In this document: positions 8,807 to 18,501 of the stretch, piece after piece
Numbering within the stretch: position 1 is the first letter of the stretch
How the letters are laid out: every line of letters starts with the position of its first letter
From: Asticcacaulis sp. AC460
Lineage (GTDB): Bacteria; Pseudomonadota; Alphaproteobacteria; Caulobacterales; Caulobacteraceae
Length of the DNA: 64,000 nucleotides
Reading direction: 5' to 3'
Assembly (NCBI RefSeq): GCF_000495795.1
Contig: NZ_AWGD01000011.1
Location: 203,508-267,507, forward strand
Notes under the pieces: generated by a model
The model's input: only the letters and a program-made list of their open reading frames with translations
Databases searched by the model: none
Told to the model about the DNA's origin: nothing
Program-made: the position numbers and the translations under genes

Positions 8807-9199
8807 GACATATCCCCCAAGGTTCACATGGCGATCATGACTCCGATACGCTGCCTGTGCAAGAGCGGCCGGATTGGGGGCAAGGTCACCACACAAAAGT
8901 GAATCCGGCGTGTCCTTCGCCGCATGGGTCCGGCACGACCATTCCGCAATCGATATCCGTCCATAACGCCGATCTTGTTGCGAATCTGTCACAGCGCACA
9001 ACCGTCATTTTCAAGGATTTCAATGCCTTGTGCGGAGATGACATCGTATTAATTCAAATTGTTTTAATGATACCGCTACCAATGCCTTCGTCGAATTGAC
9101 ATCGTTGTCAGTCCCGCCGCATTTAAAGGCGCGGACATGCCCGGCCTCGCCTTGAGGCTGCGCGTGCCGCCAAATAATTCCTAATGGGAAGGATACCAC
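8807..9199. other. Divergent intergenic region
   Basis: These 393 bases separate the S41 protease and TonB receptor genes. The half near the receptor is AT-richer (TATTAATTCAAATTG) and holds a LacI-like box at 9068-9081. I see no small gene or repeat copy. Confidence 0.5.
9068..9081. promoter_or_regulatory. LacI/XylR-like operator box
   Basis: TGATACCGCTACCA matches 12 of 14 positions of the TGGTAGCGCTACCA box described for the Caulobacter xylose repressor XylR. It lies about 120 bases upstream of the TonB receptor start. The regulator gene is not in the window. Confidence 0.5.
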
Positions 9200-12196
9200 G
9201 TGTTGAAGTCACATCACCCACGGCTGGCCCTCATGGCCGCCGCCTCTCTGCTTGCGCTCGGAACCGCCACGGCCGTCTGTGCGCAGGACGCACCCGCGGC
9301 CGCGCCTGGCGATGACAATGTCGTCGTCGTGCGCGGTTTCCGCGCCTCGCTCCAGTCGTCGCTGAACACCAAGAAGAACTCGAACCTGATCATCGAGTCG
9401 GTGACCGCCGAAGACATGGGCAAGTTCCCCGACCAGAACATCGCCGAAAGCCTGCAACGCCTGCCCGGCATTCAGATCGACCGCGAAAACGGCCAGGGCA
9501 CCAAGGTCCGCATCCGCGGCCTGGACCAGAACGTCACCGTCATGAACAACGACATCTTCGTCTCGGGCATGGAAATCTTCCGCCTGGGCGAAGGCAATGC
9601 CCTGCAGGACGCCTCTCTGGAAGGCATTCCGTCGGAACTGATCGGCGGGGTCGACGTCTACAAGTCACCGGACGCCTCGCTGCTGGAAGGCGGCCTGGGC
9701 GGTATCGTCAACCTGAAGACCCGCTCGCCGCGTTCGGTGCGCGACACGCTGTTCTCGGGCGACATCCGCCTCAACAAGGGTGGCGAAGGCGACGCGACGC
9801 CCGTCGGCTCGCTGGTCTTCGGCAAGAAGTTCGGCGACCGTTTCGGCCTTCTGGCGACCATTTCCTACGACCGCACCGACATCCACACCGACGTGCTGGG
9901 CGGTGAAAACCGCGGCGGCTGGCGGCTGTTCGAACGCCCGACCTCGGGCGGCACGGCCACCGTCTATTCGCCGGAATATCGCTACGCCACCAACCGCAAC
10001 CAGGAACGCGAACGTATCGGCTTCTCGCTGAGCGGCGAGTTCCGCGCCAGCGACTCGCTGACCCTGACCGGCGACTGGTTCCACTCGGACCTGTCGATCC
10101 TGACCAAGGAAGCCTCGCTGAAGTTCCCCTTCGCCAACGAAGGCGCGACCTATGCGGCTTCGGGCCTCAGCATCGACAGCAACCACGTGCTGCAGTCGGG
10201 CACGGTCACGGCCAATTCGTCGGAGTCGATCACCTTCGTCCAGAACGGCGAGGTCAAGACCGACAACCTCCAGTTCGCGGCCAAGTGGGATAACGGCGGC
10301 ACCCTGACCGGTACCTTCCGCGCCGCCCTGTCCAAGGCGGACTACGAAAGCTCGGCCGCCAATGCCGACGTGCGCTACACCCAATACGGCGTGCGCGCGG
10401 TCAATGGCGGCGCCGGCGTCACGCCGAACAGCACCGCGCCCGGCGCCTTCACCTTCAGCTACAAGAACGGCGACCTGCCGTCCTTCTCGGCGGCGGGTCC
10501 GAACGCCACGGCCTTTACCAACCCGGCCATGGTCTTCGCCAAGTCTCACTGGGCCTTCGGTGAAAAGACCGAGATCGAAAACACCGCGCTTTCGGCCGAC
10601 TTCAAGTGGCGCCCCGACTTCGCCGCCGATGCCGGCCTGGTGGTCAGCTTCGGCGCCCGCTTCGCCGAACGCACGGTCGATTCCGAATACGGCCGCTACC
10701 TCGCAGACCTGACCAGCCGCGGCGAACTGCCGACCTCGGCTCAGGGCCAGTACCTGACCTTCTCGGGCGGCCAGCCTGTGGTCTCCCCGACCAACACGCC
10801 GGGTTCGACCTTCATCAACTGGACGCCCTACGGCTACTTCATGGACGGCGCCATCGGCCTGAAATGGTGCGACGGCGCGGGCTCGCCGTGCGGCCGCTTC
10901 GGCGACTCGAAGGCCACTGCCTTCCACAACGCCACCAACCCGTACGACACGGCCGCCAGCAATCCGGGCCGCTTCGAGCAGGTGAATATCCTGGGCATCA
11001 ATGCCCTGGTGAACCGCGCCGACGGCATGACCGATGCCGCCGCCTGGATCAGCAAGCTGTATCCGGAAACCCCGTTCAAGTTCTTCAAGGATCCGCTGAA
11101 CTCCTTCAAGGTCGAGGAAAAGACCACCACCGGCTACATGATGGCCGATGTCGGTGAACGCGGCGACCGCTTCCACCTCAATGCCGGCGTTCGCGTCGTC
11201 AAGACCGAGCTGGCGGTTACGGCTTCCTCCACGCCGGTGACCCCGCTGTGGTGGGGTACAGACAGCTGGAACGGCATCCTGAAGAACCCGGGCACCGCCA
11301 CCACGGTGCGCGAATATACCGACGTCCTGCCGTCGGCGTCTGCGGTGTTCGAGCTTAACGACTCCGACAAGCTGCGCGCCTCGGCCGCCCGCGTCGTCTC
11401 GCGCCAGAACCTGTTCCAGCTCGGCCAGGGCTCGGCCTACGACTTCACCCGGTCGTCCTCGCCCGGTCCGAACCTGGACAAGTTCCTGTACACCTCGGGC
11501 TCGGGCGGCAACCCGAACCTGGATCCGTACCGCGCCTCGCAGTACGACCTCGCCTATGAACGCTACTTCGGCCAGGACGGCTTTGTCTCCGGCGGCTTCT
11601 TCTACAAGAGCGTCGACAGCTTCATCCAGACCGACACCATCAGCGTCTGCGTCGCCGACCAGTCGGCGGCCGGCTGCACCTCGGGTCCGTTCTCGGCTCC
11701 GGTGAACGGTGACGGCGGCACGATCAAGGGCGTGGAACTGGCGGCGCAATACGCGTTCGACAACGGCTTCGGCTTCACGGCCAACTACACCTACTCGGAC
11801 TCGGAATCGTCGAACTTCAACGACTTCGACGAAAACCTGCCGATCCCGGGCGTGTCCAAGCATGCCTATAACCTCCAGGGCTTCTATGAAGGCGGTGGCT
11901 TCGAAGCCCGCGTCTCCTATGCCTGGCGCGACAAGGCCTACTACGGCAACTTCGGCTTCGGCTCGGGGGCAACCGGCGGCGGCACGGTCACGGCCGGCAC
12001 CTGGGAGCGCGCCTATGGCCAGCTCGACGCCCAGGTCGGTTATGCGATCACGCCGAAGCTCAAGGTCACGCTGGAAGGCATCAACCTGACGGAAGAAGCC
12101 ACCGGCCGCTATCTGCAGTTCGAGAACCTGCCGCTGCGTTACGCTTCGGGCGAGCGCCGCATCATTCTCGGCCTGCGGTACAACTTCGGTAACTGA
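9200..12196 (+). CDS. TonB-dependent receptor, carbohydrate-type
   Basis: The 998-residue protein has a signal peptide ending VCAQ, a plug domain (residues about 35-190) with DMGKFPDQNIAESLQRLPGI, VRIRGL and GGLGGIVNLKTR, and a long beta-barrel ending in RRIILGLRYNFGN with a terminal aromatic region suited to BAM insertion. The GTG start at 9200 follows GGAAGGA. The plug style is that of large sugar-uptake receptors in Caulobacter and Xanthomonas. The halogenase-like gene and ROK regulator follow on the same strand, and the LacI box suggests sugar induction. A xylan- or other plant-oligosaccharide substrate is plausible but not shown. Confidence 0.9.
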   Translation: MLKSHHPRLALMAAASLLALGTATAVCAQDAPAAAPGDDNVVVVRGFRASLQSSLNTKKNSNLIIESVTAEDMGKFPDQNIAESLQRLPGIQIDRENGQGTKVRIRGLDQNVTVMNNDIFVSGMEIFRLGEGNALQDASLEGIPSELIGGVDVYKSPDASLLEGGLGGIVNLKTRSPRSVRDTLFSGDIRLNKGGEGDATPVGSLVFGKKFGDRFGLLATISYDRTDIHTDVLGGENRGGWRLFERPTSGGTATVYSPEYRYATNRNQERERIGFSLSGEFRASDSLTLTGDWFHSDLSILTKEASLKFPFANEGATYAASGLSIDSNHVLQSGTVTANSSESITFVQNGEVKTDNLQFAAKWDNGGTLTGTFRAALSKADYESSAANADVRYTQYGVRAVNGGAGVTPNSTAPGAFTFSYKNGDLPSFSAAGPNATAFTNPAMVFAKSHWAFGEKTEIENTALSADFKWRPDFAADAGLVVSFGARFAERTVDSEYGRYLADLTSRGELPTSAQGQYLTFSGGQPVVSPTNTPGSTFINWTPYGYFMDGAIGLKWCDGAGSPCGRFGDSKATAFHNATNPYDTAASNPGRFEQVNILGINALVNRADGMTDAAAWISKLYPETPFKFFKDPLNSFKVEEKTTTGYMMADVGERGDRFHLNAGVRVVKTELAVTASSTPVTPLWWGTDSWNGILKNPGTATTVREYTDVLPSASAVFELNDSDKLRASAARVVSRQNLFQLGQGSAYDFTRSSSPGPNLDKFLYTSGSGGNPNLDPYRASQYDLAYERYFGQDGFVSGGFFYKSVDSFIQTDTISVCVADQSAAGCTSGPFSAPVNGDGGTIKGVELAAQYAFDNGFGFTANYTYSDSESSNFNDFDENLPIPGVSKHAYNLQGFYEGGGFEARVSYAWRDKAYYGNFGFGSGATGGGTVTAGTWERAYGQLDAQVGYAITPKLKVTLEGINLTEEATGRYLQFENLPLRYASGERRIILGLRYNFGN

Positions 12197-12354
12197 TTCG
12201 CGGTGCCGAAATGTCCGGTCCGGTGTCCCCTATGGCACCGGGCCGGTCTCCCAAACACTTGGCCGGCTTTCCTCCCGAGAGCCGGTCCTTTTGTTGTATA
12301 CAAGGGCGAGGCGCTGTCAGAATCCCCTCTCCCCTCCCTTCCGGAGCCCCCCGC

Positions 12355-13866
12355 GTGCAGTCACCCGACCCCATCCGCAGCATCGTCATCGTCGGCGGCG
12401 GCACCGCCGGCTGGATGGCAGCCGCCGCCTTCGCCCGCAACCTGGGCCGCCACCTCAGCATCACCCTGGTCGAATCCGAAGACATCGGCACGGTCGGGGT
12501 CGGCGAAGCCACCATCCCGCCGATCAAGCTGTTCAACGCCATGCTGGGCCTGGACGAAGCCGAGTTCATGCGCGAGACCCGCGCCACCTACAAGCTGGGC
12601 ATCCGCTTCCACGACTGGCTCAACCTCGGCCATGAATATTTCCATCCGTTCGGCGTCTACGGCCTGAAACCGGAGCTGGGCCACTTCCTGCAATTCTGGC
12701 TGCGCGTGCAGGCTCAGGGCCACGATATCGGCCCGGTCAGCGACTACTCGCTGTGCACCCTGGCCGCCCTGCAGGGCAAGATGGGCCGCCAGACCGATGA
12801 CGGCGTCATGGCGACCTTCGGTTCGGCCTATCATTTCGACGCCGGCCTCTATGCCCGCTACCTGCGCCGCTACAGCGAACGGCTGGGCGTCATCCGCATC
12901 GAAGGCCTGATCGCCGACGTCGAACAACACCCCGAAACCGGCAATGTCAAGTCGGTCCGCCTGAAGGACGGGCGTGAGATCGAAGGCGACCTCTTCATCG
13001 ACTGTTCCGGCTTCCGCGGCCTGCTGATCAAGCAGGCGCTCAAAACCGGCTACGACGACTGGAGCCATTGGCTGCCGTGCGACCGCGCCATGGCCATGCC
13101 CTGCGCCCACGCGGGTGCGGACATCAACCCCTACACCTCATCAACCGCGCGTGAAGGCGGCTGGCAGTGGCATATCCCGCTGCAGCACCGGGTCGGCAAC
13201 GGCTATGTCTACAGCAGCCGCTTTACCGACGACGACAGCGCCGAAACAACGCTCCGCGCCAACGTCGAAGGCGAGGCTTTGGCCGAACCCAATCGCCTGC
13301 GCTTCGTGACCGGACGCCGCAAAAAGTTCTGGAACAGGAACGTCGTGGCGCTCGGCCTTGCCAGCGGCTTTATCGAGCCGCTGGAATCAACCAGCATCCA
13401 CCTGATCCAGTCAGGCATCAACAAGCTGCTGCTGCACTTCCCCGACCGGTCCTTCGCCCCGGCCAATATCGAGGCCTATAACCGCCGCCAGCACCTGGAT
13501 TATGAGCGCATCCGCGACTTCATCATCCTGCACTACCATGCCACTGCGCGCGACGATTCAGCCCTGTGGCGTTACACCCGGACCATGGAGATCCCCGACA
13601 CCCTGGCGCACAAGATCGAAGTCTTCCGCGAACGCGGCGCCTTCGCCAATGCCGCCGAGGAGATGTTCACGCCGACCTCGTGGATGGCGGTGCTGATGGG
13701 CCAGGGCGTCATCCCCCAAAGCCACGACCCGCTGGTCGCCTATGAGGACATCGCCACCCTGCGCACCGGTTTCGCCCGGATGAAGGACCACCTGACGAGG
13801 TTGGCTGCCGACCTGCCGTCGCAGCGCGACTATCTGCGTCAGAACGGCATGCTGGCGATGTCATAA
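12355..13866 (+). CDS. Flavin-dependent tryptophan-halogenase-like protein
   Basis: The 503-residue protein has the FAD motif GGGTAGW, GVGEATIP, the flavin-halogenase motif WxWxIP as WQWHIP, and a Lys at about residue 80 in TYKLGIRF aligned with catalytic Lys79 of PrnA. The active-site Glu region PLEST is present. The start is GTG at 12355 after CCGGAG; upstream in-frame residues look non-coding. Members of this family are repeatedly found beside TonB receptors in Caulobacterales and Xanthomonadales, where their substrate is unknown and need not be free tryptophan. It needs reduced flavin from a reductase that is not encoded nearby. It is probably co-transcribed with the receptor, 158 bases upstream. 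Confidence 0.85.
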   Translation: MQSPDPIRSIVIVGGGTAGWMAAAAFARNLGRHLSITLVESEDIGTVGVGEATIPPIKLFNAMLGLDEAEFMRETRATYKLGIRFHDWLNLGHEYFHPFGVYGLKPELGHFLQFWLRVQAQGHDIGPVSDYSLCTLAALQGKMGRQTDDGVMATFGSAYHFDAGLYARYLRRYSERLGVIRIEGLIADVEQHPETGNVKSVRLKDGREIEGDLFIDCSGFRGLLIKQALKTGYDDWSHWLPCDRAMAMPCAHAGADINPYTSSTAREGGWQWHIPLQHRVGNGYVYSSRFTDDDSAETTLRANVEGEALAEPNRLRFVTGRRKKFWNRNVVALGLASGFIEPLESTSIHLIQSGINKLLLHFPDRSFAPANIEAYNRRQHLDYERIRDFIILHYHATARDDSALWRYTRTMEIPDTLAHKIEVFRERGAFANAAEEMFTPTSWMAVLMGQGVIPQSHDPLVAYEDIATLRTGFARMKDHLTRLAADLPSQRDYLRQNGMLAMS

Positions 13867-13943
13867 TCGTTGCCATTCTCCGGGAATTGGTGAAGGATGA
13901 TTCCACACAGGTGCCATAGAAGCATCCAGGGGTCTCGAGAGTA

Positions 13944-15125
13944 ATGGCGTTAACTGCCGACAGAAAGCCGGGCATAAGCCTGGCCGGTACGAACATGGTT
14001 CGTGCCGGCGACTATAACCAGCGCGTCATCCTCCAGGCGATCCGCGCCGGCGGACCTGTGACGCGCAGCGAACTGGCCGGTGCCACCGGGCTGACGCATC
14101 AATCGGTCATCAATATCACCCGCCGCCTGATGGAGGACGGCATCGTCCAGGACGAGGGCGCCATCATCGGCGGCCGCGGCCAGCCGGCGGCGCGCCTGGC
14201 GGTCAATCCCGACGGCGCCTATGGCCTGGGGCTGAATATCGACCGCGAACACGTCACCCTGATGCTGATGGACCTGTCGGGCAAGGTGCGTCACCGCGCC
14301 TATATCCCCCAGCGCTTCGCCATGCCCGAGGACGTGCTGGGCTTTGTCGAGGACCAGTTGGACAACGTCCTGGGGCGCCGGCTGATTTCGCGCAAGCGGC
14401 TGGTCGGACTGGGAATCGCCATGCCGGAACGGCTGGACTGCGTCGAAGCCTCGGCCCGGCCCGCGGCCTACAGCCAATGGTCTTCGCTGGACATCGTGGA
14501 AACGTTTACAGAGCGGTTGCACATGCCAGTCTCGGTGCGCAATGACGTGACGGCGGCGGTATTGGGCGAACTTCAATTCGGCCAGGGTTTCCAGTTCAAG
14601 AGCTTCGTCTACACCCTGATCAGCGCCGGCATCGGCACGGGTCTGGTGGTCAACGGCCAACCCTATGAGGGTGGCCTGCGCCAGGCGGGTGAGATCGGCA
14701 AGTATCCGATCACCCAGGACGGAGAGACCGGCACGCTCTGGGATGTGCTGTCGGTGTTCGCCTTCCAGGAAATGCTGGGCCGGCGTGGCATTGCGCCCGA
14801 CCGTGAACTGGACCCGTCCGACGCCCAGGTTTCGGCGGCTGTGGATGCCTGGGTCGAACGCGCTGCCGGCTATATGGTCGCGCCCTATCTGGCCCTGACC
14901 TATACGCTGAGCCCCGAGCGGCACTTTATCGGCGGTCAGTTGCCGCCGTTTGTGATCGAACGGCTGTGCCAGGCCCTGAACGCGCGGTTCGCGAGCCATT
15001 CGGCCAGCTTCCCGATGGGGCCGTTCTGTGCCGCGACGACGGCGGTCGACGCGGCCGCTCTGGGCGCGGCCGTCCTGGCCTTCCAGGAACGCCTGCTGCC
15101 GTCGCCGGACGTGTTGATGAAGTGA
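13944..15125 (+). CDS. ROK family transcriptional regulator
   Basis: An N-terminal winged helix-turn-helix (about residues 25-75, with TRSELAGATGLTHQSVINITRRL) is followed by a ROK sugar-kinase-like domain (GLGLNIDREHVTLML, VRNDVTAAVLGE, GIGTGLVVNG). The ROK zinc signature is degenerate: AGEIGKYP has Lys where a zinc-binding His is usual, and the CxCGxxGC cluster is absent. It is therefore probably a pure regulator without kinase activity, sensing a sugar. It lies 77 bases after the halogenase gene, and its likely targets are the TonB-halogenase pair or the arabinofuranosidase that follows. Confidence 0.85.
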   Translation: MALTADRKPGISLAGTNMVRAGDYNQRVILQAIRAGGPVTRSELAGATGLTHQSVINITRRLMEDGIVQDEGAIIGGRGQPAARLAVNPDGAYGLGLNIDREHVTLMLMDLSGKVRHRAYIPQRFAMPEDVLGFVEDQLDNVLGRRLISRKRLVGLGIAMPERLDCVEASARPAAYSQWSSLDIVETFTERLHMPVSVRNDVTAAVLGELQFGQGFQFKSFVYTLISAGIGTGLVVNGQPYEGGLRQAGEIGKYPITQDGETGTLWDVLSVFAFQEMLGRRGIAPDRELDPSDAQVSAAVDAWVERAAGYMVAPYLALTYTLSPERHFIGGQLPPFVIERLCQALNARFASHSASFPMGPFCAATTAVDAAALGAAVLAFQERLLPSPDVLMK

Positions 15126-15140
15126 GATTCGGCAAGGCCG

Positions 15141-15541
15141 GTAGAATCAGACGACGGAACACACGGCTCGATCCGGAAAGAAACGGAATTCCGGTGGCGG
15201 CACCTCCCGCGCGAAGCGCCTTCATGACGAGGCGCCATGGTGTCGCGCTTTATGTGATGAAACCCTGAATTCCGTGTCTTCAGTGTACGCCGCCATCGGC
15301 GGCGCTTCAGTGTTTTCTGTGTTCCTCTTAAAAGCCTCCAGTTTGTTTCAAGCCTTTAAGAGGAACACGGACCACACGGAAGCCGCTGCGCGGCGACACT
15401 GAAAACACGGAATTCAGGGCGCTTCGAGGTACGCGCGTCACGTCGTGCCCATAGGTAAGAATGCGCTTCGCGCGGGAGGTGCCGATGCCGCAATTCCGCT
15501 TCTTTCCGGATCGAGCCGTGTGTTCCGTCGTTTGATTCTGC
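15141..15541. repeat. Nested inverted repeat (family 2), about 400 bases
   Basis: The outer arms at 15141-15220 and 15463-15541 are inverted copies with few mismatches (shared text includes CGACGGAACACACGGCTCGA). Inside them, CCCTGAATTCCGTG at 15263 pairs with CACGGAATTCAGGG at 15406-15419, and GTGTTCCTCTTAAA with TTTAAGAGGAACAC near 15319-15368. The whole 522-base gap between the ROK gene and the next gene holds this structure and no credible gene. GCGCGAAGCGCC at an arm end recurs at 50460. Confidence 0.75.
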
Positions 15542-15633
15542 TGCCGGGGCGAGGCTTGGCAGCCAACTCCGGTTGGGCGATCAAAATCGGTCACTTCAAT
15601 TGCCTGGTAGCTTGCCTCCGGCAATATAAATAG

Positions 15634-15644
15634 TATACGGTATA
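15634..15644. promoter_or_regulatory. GntR-type operator, site A
   Basis: TATACGGTATA is a perfect TATAC-N-GTATA palindrome. It sits only 4 bases before ATG 15648, within AT-rich sequence (AATATAAATAG) that could be the -10 element. Binding here would block transcription of the arabinofuranosidase and the Ldh-family gene. Confidence 0.7.
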
Positions 15645-15647
15645 TGC

Positions 15648-18491
15648 ATGGAAACTTTCAGCTCCCGCCCCTTCGCGTCTGGCGCGCATATCTGCGAATC
15701 CGACGCCTGCCGTTGTTCACCCTTGAGCCGCCGCGGCCTGCTGGCCGCCACCGGCGCCGCCCTGTTCGCCACATCCGTGCCTTGGGCCGCCGCCCAGGCG
15801 CAGCAGACGCCGGTGAACCTCGCTAAAGTCGCGACACCCTCGACCTCGTACAATTCCGGCGACACCCGGGTCATCGCACTGAATGACGGCCAGGAACCGG
15901 CCAATTCCGCCGACACCGAAAAGGGCATGTACGGCAACTGGCCCAAGACCGGCACCGAATGGGTCGAATTCCAATGGAGCCAGCCCGTCACCACCGACAA
16001 GATCGAGATCTATTGGTGGGTGGACGGCCAGGGCGTGGGCCTGCCGAAGTCGTGCCGCCTGCTGTACTGGAACGGCAAGGACTATGTGCCGGTCAAAAAT
16101 GCCAAGGGCCTGGGTCTCAAGAAGGACCAGTTCAATTCCACGACGTTTGATCCGGTTACGACCGACCGCCTGCGGCTGGAAATCACCTCCGACGGCACCC
16201 TGTCGACCGGCGTCCTGGAATGGCGCGCCTGGAGCCACGGCGCGGTGCCGGCCTTCGCGCCCGCCGTTGCCGCCGGCATCGACCGCATTGTCATGACCGG
16301 CGGCCGCACCTGGCTGTCCGGCAAGGCCGAATGGCTGACCTCGACCTCCAGCGAAGGCCTGATTTGGCGCAAGGTCTCCGGCCCCGGCGAGGTCAGCTTC
16401 GCCGACGCCACCTCCGCCAACACCACCGCTAAAGTCACGGCGCCCGGCGACTATATCCTGGAGCTGGCCGCCACGGCCAACGGCAAGACCAGCACCTCGA
16501 CCTTACGTGTCCGCGCCGAAACCCCGCCGCCCGCGCAGCGCCTCGATGTCGTCTATACCAAGCGCTACAGCATCGACAGCCCGCTGTGGAACGCCCGCGC
16601 CAAGTCGCTGATCGTCAACTGGATGCCGCACGTCATTTCCTATTGCGAGCGCACCGATCTGAAGGCCGGCGACGGCGGGCTCGACAACTTCATCGAGGCG
16701 GCCAAGAAGCTGCGCGGCGAACCGCACGGCCGCCACCGCGGCTATGTCTTCTCCAATGCCTGGGTGATCGAGTCGATCGAAGCCATGTGCATCTGCCTGA
16801 TGGTCGACCCGCGCGGCGACGCCGAGATCATCGCCGCTCAGGACCACATCCACGCCAGCCTGGAGCGCTGGATTCCCATCATCCTGGGCGCCCAGGAACC
16901 CGACGGCTATCTCCAGACGGCCAAGACCCTGGCCGAGCCCGGTGCCTGGGACGAACGCTGGTCGGCCGATCACCGTGGTGACCACGAAGGCTATATCGCC
17001 GGCTATTTCATCGAGTCGGCGATCAACCATTACACTCTGACCAACGGCCAGGATCTGCGCTTGTACAACGCCGCCAAGAAGCTGGCCGACTGCTGGGTCG
17101 CCAATATCGGCCCGGGCAAGAAGGCGTGGTTCGACGGCCACCAGGAGATGGAGCAGGCGCTCGTTCGCTTCGGCCGCTTCGTCAACGACATGGAAGGCCC
17201 CGGCCACGGTGACGCCTATATCGCGCTGGGACGTTTCCTGCTGGAATCGCGCCGCGGCGGCCAGGAGTACGACCAGAGTCACCTGCCGCCGACGCAGCAG
17301 TACGAAGCCGTCGGCCACGCCGTGCGCGCGGTCTACTTCTATTCGGCTATGGCCGACATCGCCGCCGAAACCCACGATACCGACTACCAGAGCGCGGTCA
17401 TGTCGCTGTGGGACAACATGGTCAACCGCAAGTACTACATCACCGGCGGCATCGGCAGCGGCGAGACCTCGGAAGGCTTCGGCCCCGACTATAGCTTGCG
17501 CAACGGCGCCTATTGCGAGTCGTGTTCCAGTTGCGGCCTGATCTTCTTCCAGTACAAGCTCAACCTGGCCTATCACGATGCCAAATATGCCGACCTGTAC
17601 GAACAGACGATCTATAACGCCCTGCTGGGCTCGACCGACCTGGACGGCCAGTCGTTCTGCTACACCAACCCGCTGACCAATACCGAGCGGACCAAGTGGC
17701 ACGTCTGCCCGTGCTGCGTCGCCAACATCCCGCGCACCCTGTTGATGCTGCCGACCTGGACCTATGTGAAGGGCAATGACGGGCTCTATGTCAACCTGTT
17801 CGTCGGCAGCCGTATCACGGTCGAAAAGGTCGCCGGCACCGATGTCGAGATGGTCCAGGAAACCGACTATCCGTGGAACGGCAAGGTCAAGATTACCGTC
17901 AATCCCAAGGCGTCCAAGGCCTTTGCGTTGCGCATCCGCATCCCCGACCGCAAGACCAGCGAGCTCTATACACTGTCGCCGCAGGTTGGCGGGGTGAAGG
18001 GCTTCATGGTCAACGGCAAGGCCGTGACGCCTGAGATCGTCAAGGGCTATGCGGTCGTGGAACGCACCTGGCAGGCCGGTGACACGGTGTCGTTCGAACT
18101 GCCGATGGCGCCGCAACGTATCATCGCCGATCAACGCATCGAGGCCGATCGCGGCCGCGTCGCCCTGGCCTATGGCCCGCTGGTCTATAATGTCGAGCGC
18201 GCCGACCAGCCCGATATCGAAAAGAAGCTGAGCGGTAAGGCGATCGAAGCCAAGTGGCGTCCGGACCTGCTGGACGGCGTCATGACCCTGACCGGGACGT
18301 GGGAAGACGGCTCGCCCATGCTGGCCATTCCCAACTATGCCCGCATGAACCGGGTCGGTGCGGCGGCGGAAGTCGGCGCCGGCGATGTCGACTATGCGCC
18401 GGGCTCGAACGCGGCGGTCGTGGATGCCCAGATCGGCCCGCGCACGCGCTTCAAGGGCCTGCAGTCCCAGGTCTGGATACGTTCCGTTTAA
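15648..18491 (+). CDS. Tat-exported GH127/146-type beta-L-arabinofuranosidase (DUF1680)
   Basis: The 947-residue enzyme has a Tat-type signal (SRRGLLAATG near residues 28-37), an F5/8-like carbohydrate-binding sandwich (about 45-195), an Ig-like linker and a DUF1680 catalytic (alpha/alpha)6 barrel. The zinc/nucleophile set of GH127 is visible: E624 and C626 in CESC, and C689-C690 in CPCC, where one Cys acts as nucleophile. The characterised Bifidobacterium GH127 enzyme HypBA1 removes beta-L-arabinofuranose from Hyp-linked arabinosides. The start is uncertain: ATG 15648 has almost no leader, and a TTG at 15723 would give MSRRGLL directly. It is followed 10 bases later by an Ldh-family gene. 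Confidence 0.8.
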   Translation: METFSSRPFASGAHICESDACRCSPLSRRGLLAATGAALFATSVPWAAAQAQQTPVNLAKVATPSTSYNSGDTRVIALNDGQEPANSADTEKGMYGNWPKTGTEWVEFQWSQPVTTDKIEIYWWVDGQGVGLPKSCRLLYWNGKDYVPVKNAKGLGLKKDQFNSTTFDPVTTDRLRLEITSDGTLSTGVLEWRAWSHGAVPAFAPAVAAGIDRIVMTGGRTWLSGKAEWLTSTSSEGLIWRKVSGPGEVSFADATSANTTAKVTAPGDYILELAATANGKTSTSTLRVRAETPPPAQRLDVVYTKRYSIDSPLWNARAKSLIVNWMPHVISYCERTDLKAGDGGLDNFIEAAKKLRGEPHGRHRGYVFSNAWVIESIEAMCICLMVDPRGDAEIIAAQDHIHASLERWIPIILGAQEPDGYLQTAKTLAEPGAWDERWSADHRGDHEGYIAGYFIESAINHYTLTNGQDLRLYNAAKKLADCWVANIGPGKKAWFDGHQEMEQALVRFGRFVNDMEGPGHGDAYIALGRFLLESRRGGQEYDQSHLPPTQQYEAVGHAVRAVYFYSAMADIAAETHDTDYQSAVMSLWDNMVNRKYYITGGIGSGETSEGFGPDYSLRNGAYCESCSSCGLIFFQYKLNLAYHDAKYADLYEQTIYNALLGSTDLDGQSFCYTNPLTNTERTKWHVCPCCVANIPRTLLMLPTWTYVKGNDGLYVNLFVGSRITVEKVAGTDVEMVQETDYPWNGKVKITVNPKASKAFALRIRIPDRKTSELYTLSPQVGGVKGFMVNGKAVTPEIVKGYAVVERTWQAGDTVSFELPMAPQRIIADQRIEADRGRVALAYGPLVYNVERADQPDIEKKLSGKAIEAKWRPDLLDGVMTLTGTWEDGSPMLAIPNYARMNRVGAAAEVGAGDVDYAPGSNAAVVDAQIGPRTRFKGLQSQVWIRSV

Positions 18492-18501
18492 GGATGGCGG
18501 C

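Noticed and set aside
9665..11863. A 732-residue minus-strand open frame opposite the TonB receptor
   Set aside because: Arg/Gly/Val/Ala-rich shadow of the receptor gene with no domain or signal, while the plus strand has all receptor motifs.
12216..12290. Possible terminator after the first TonB receptor
   Set aside because: CCGGTG and CACCGG can pair but are not followed by a T-run, and GCCGGTC occurs as direct repeats; the halogenase-like gene probably shares the transcript.
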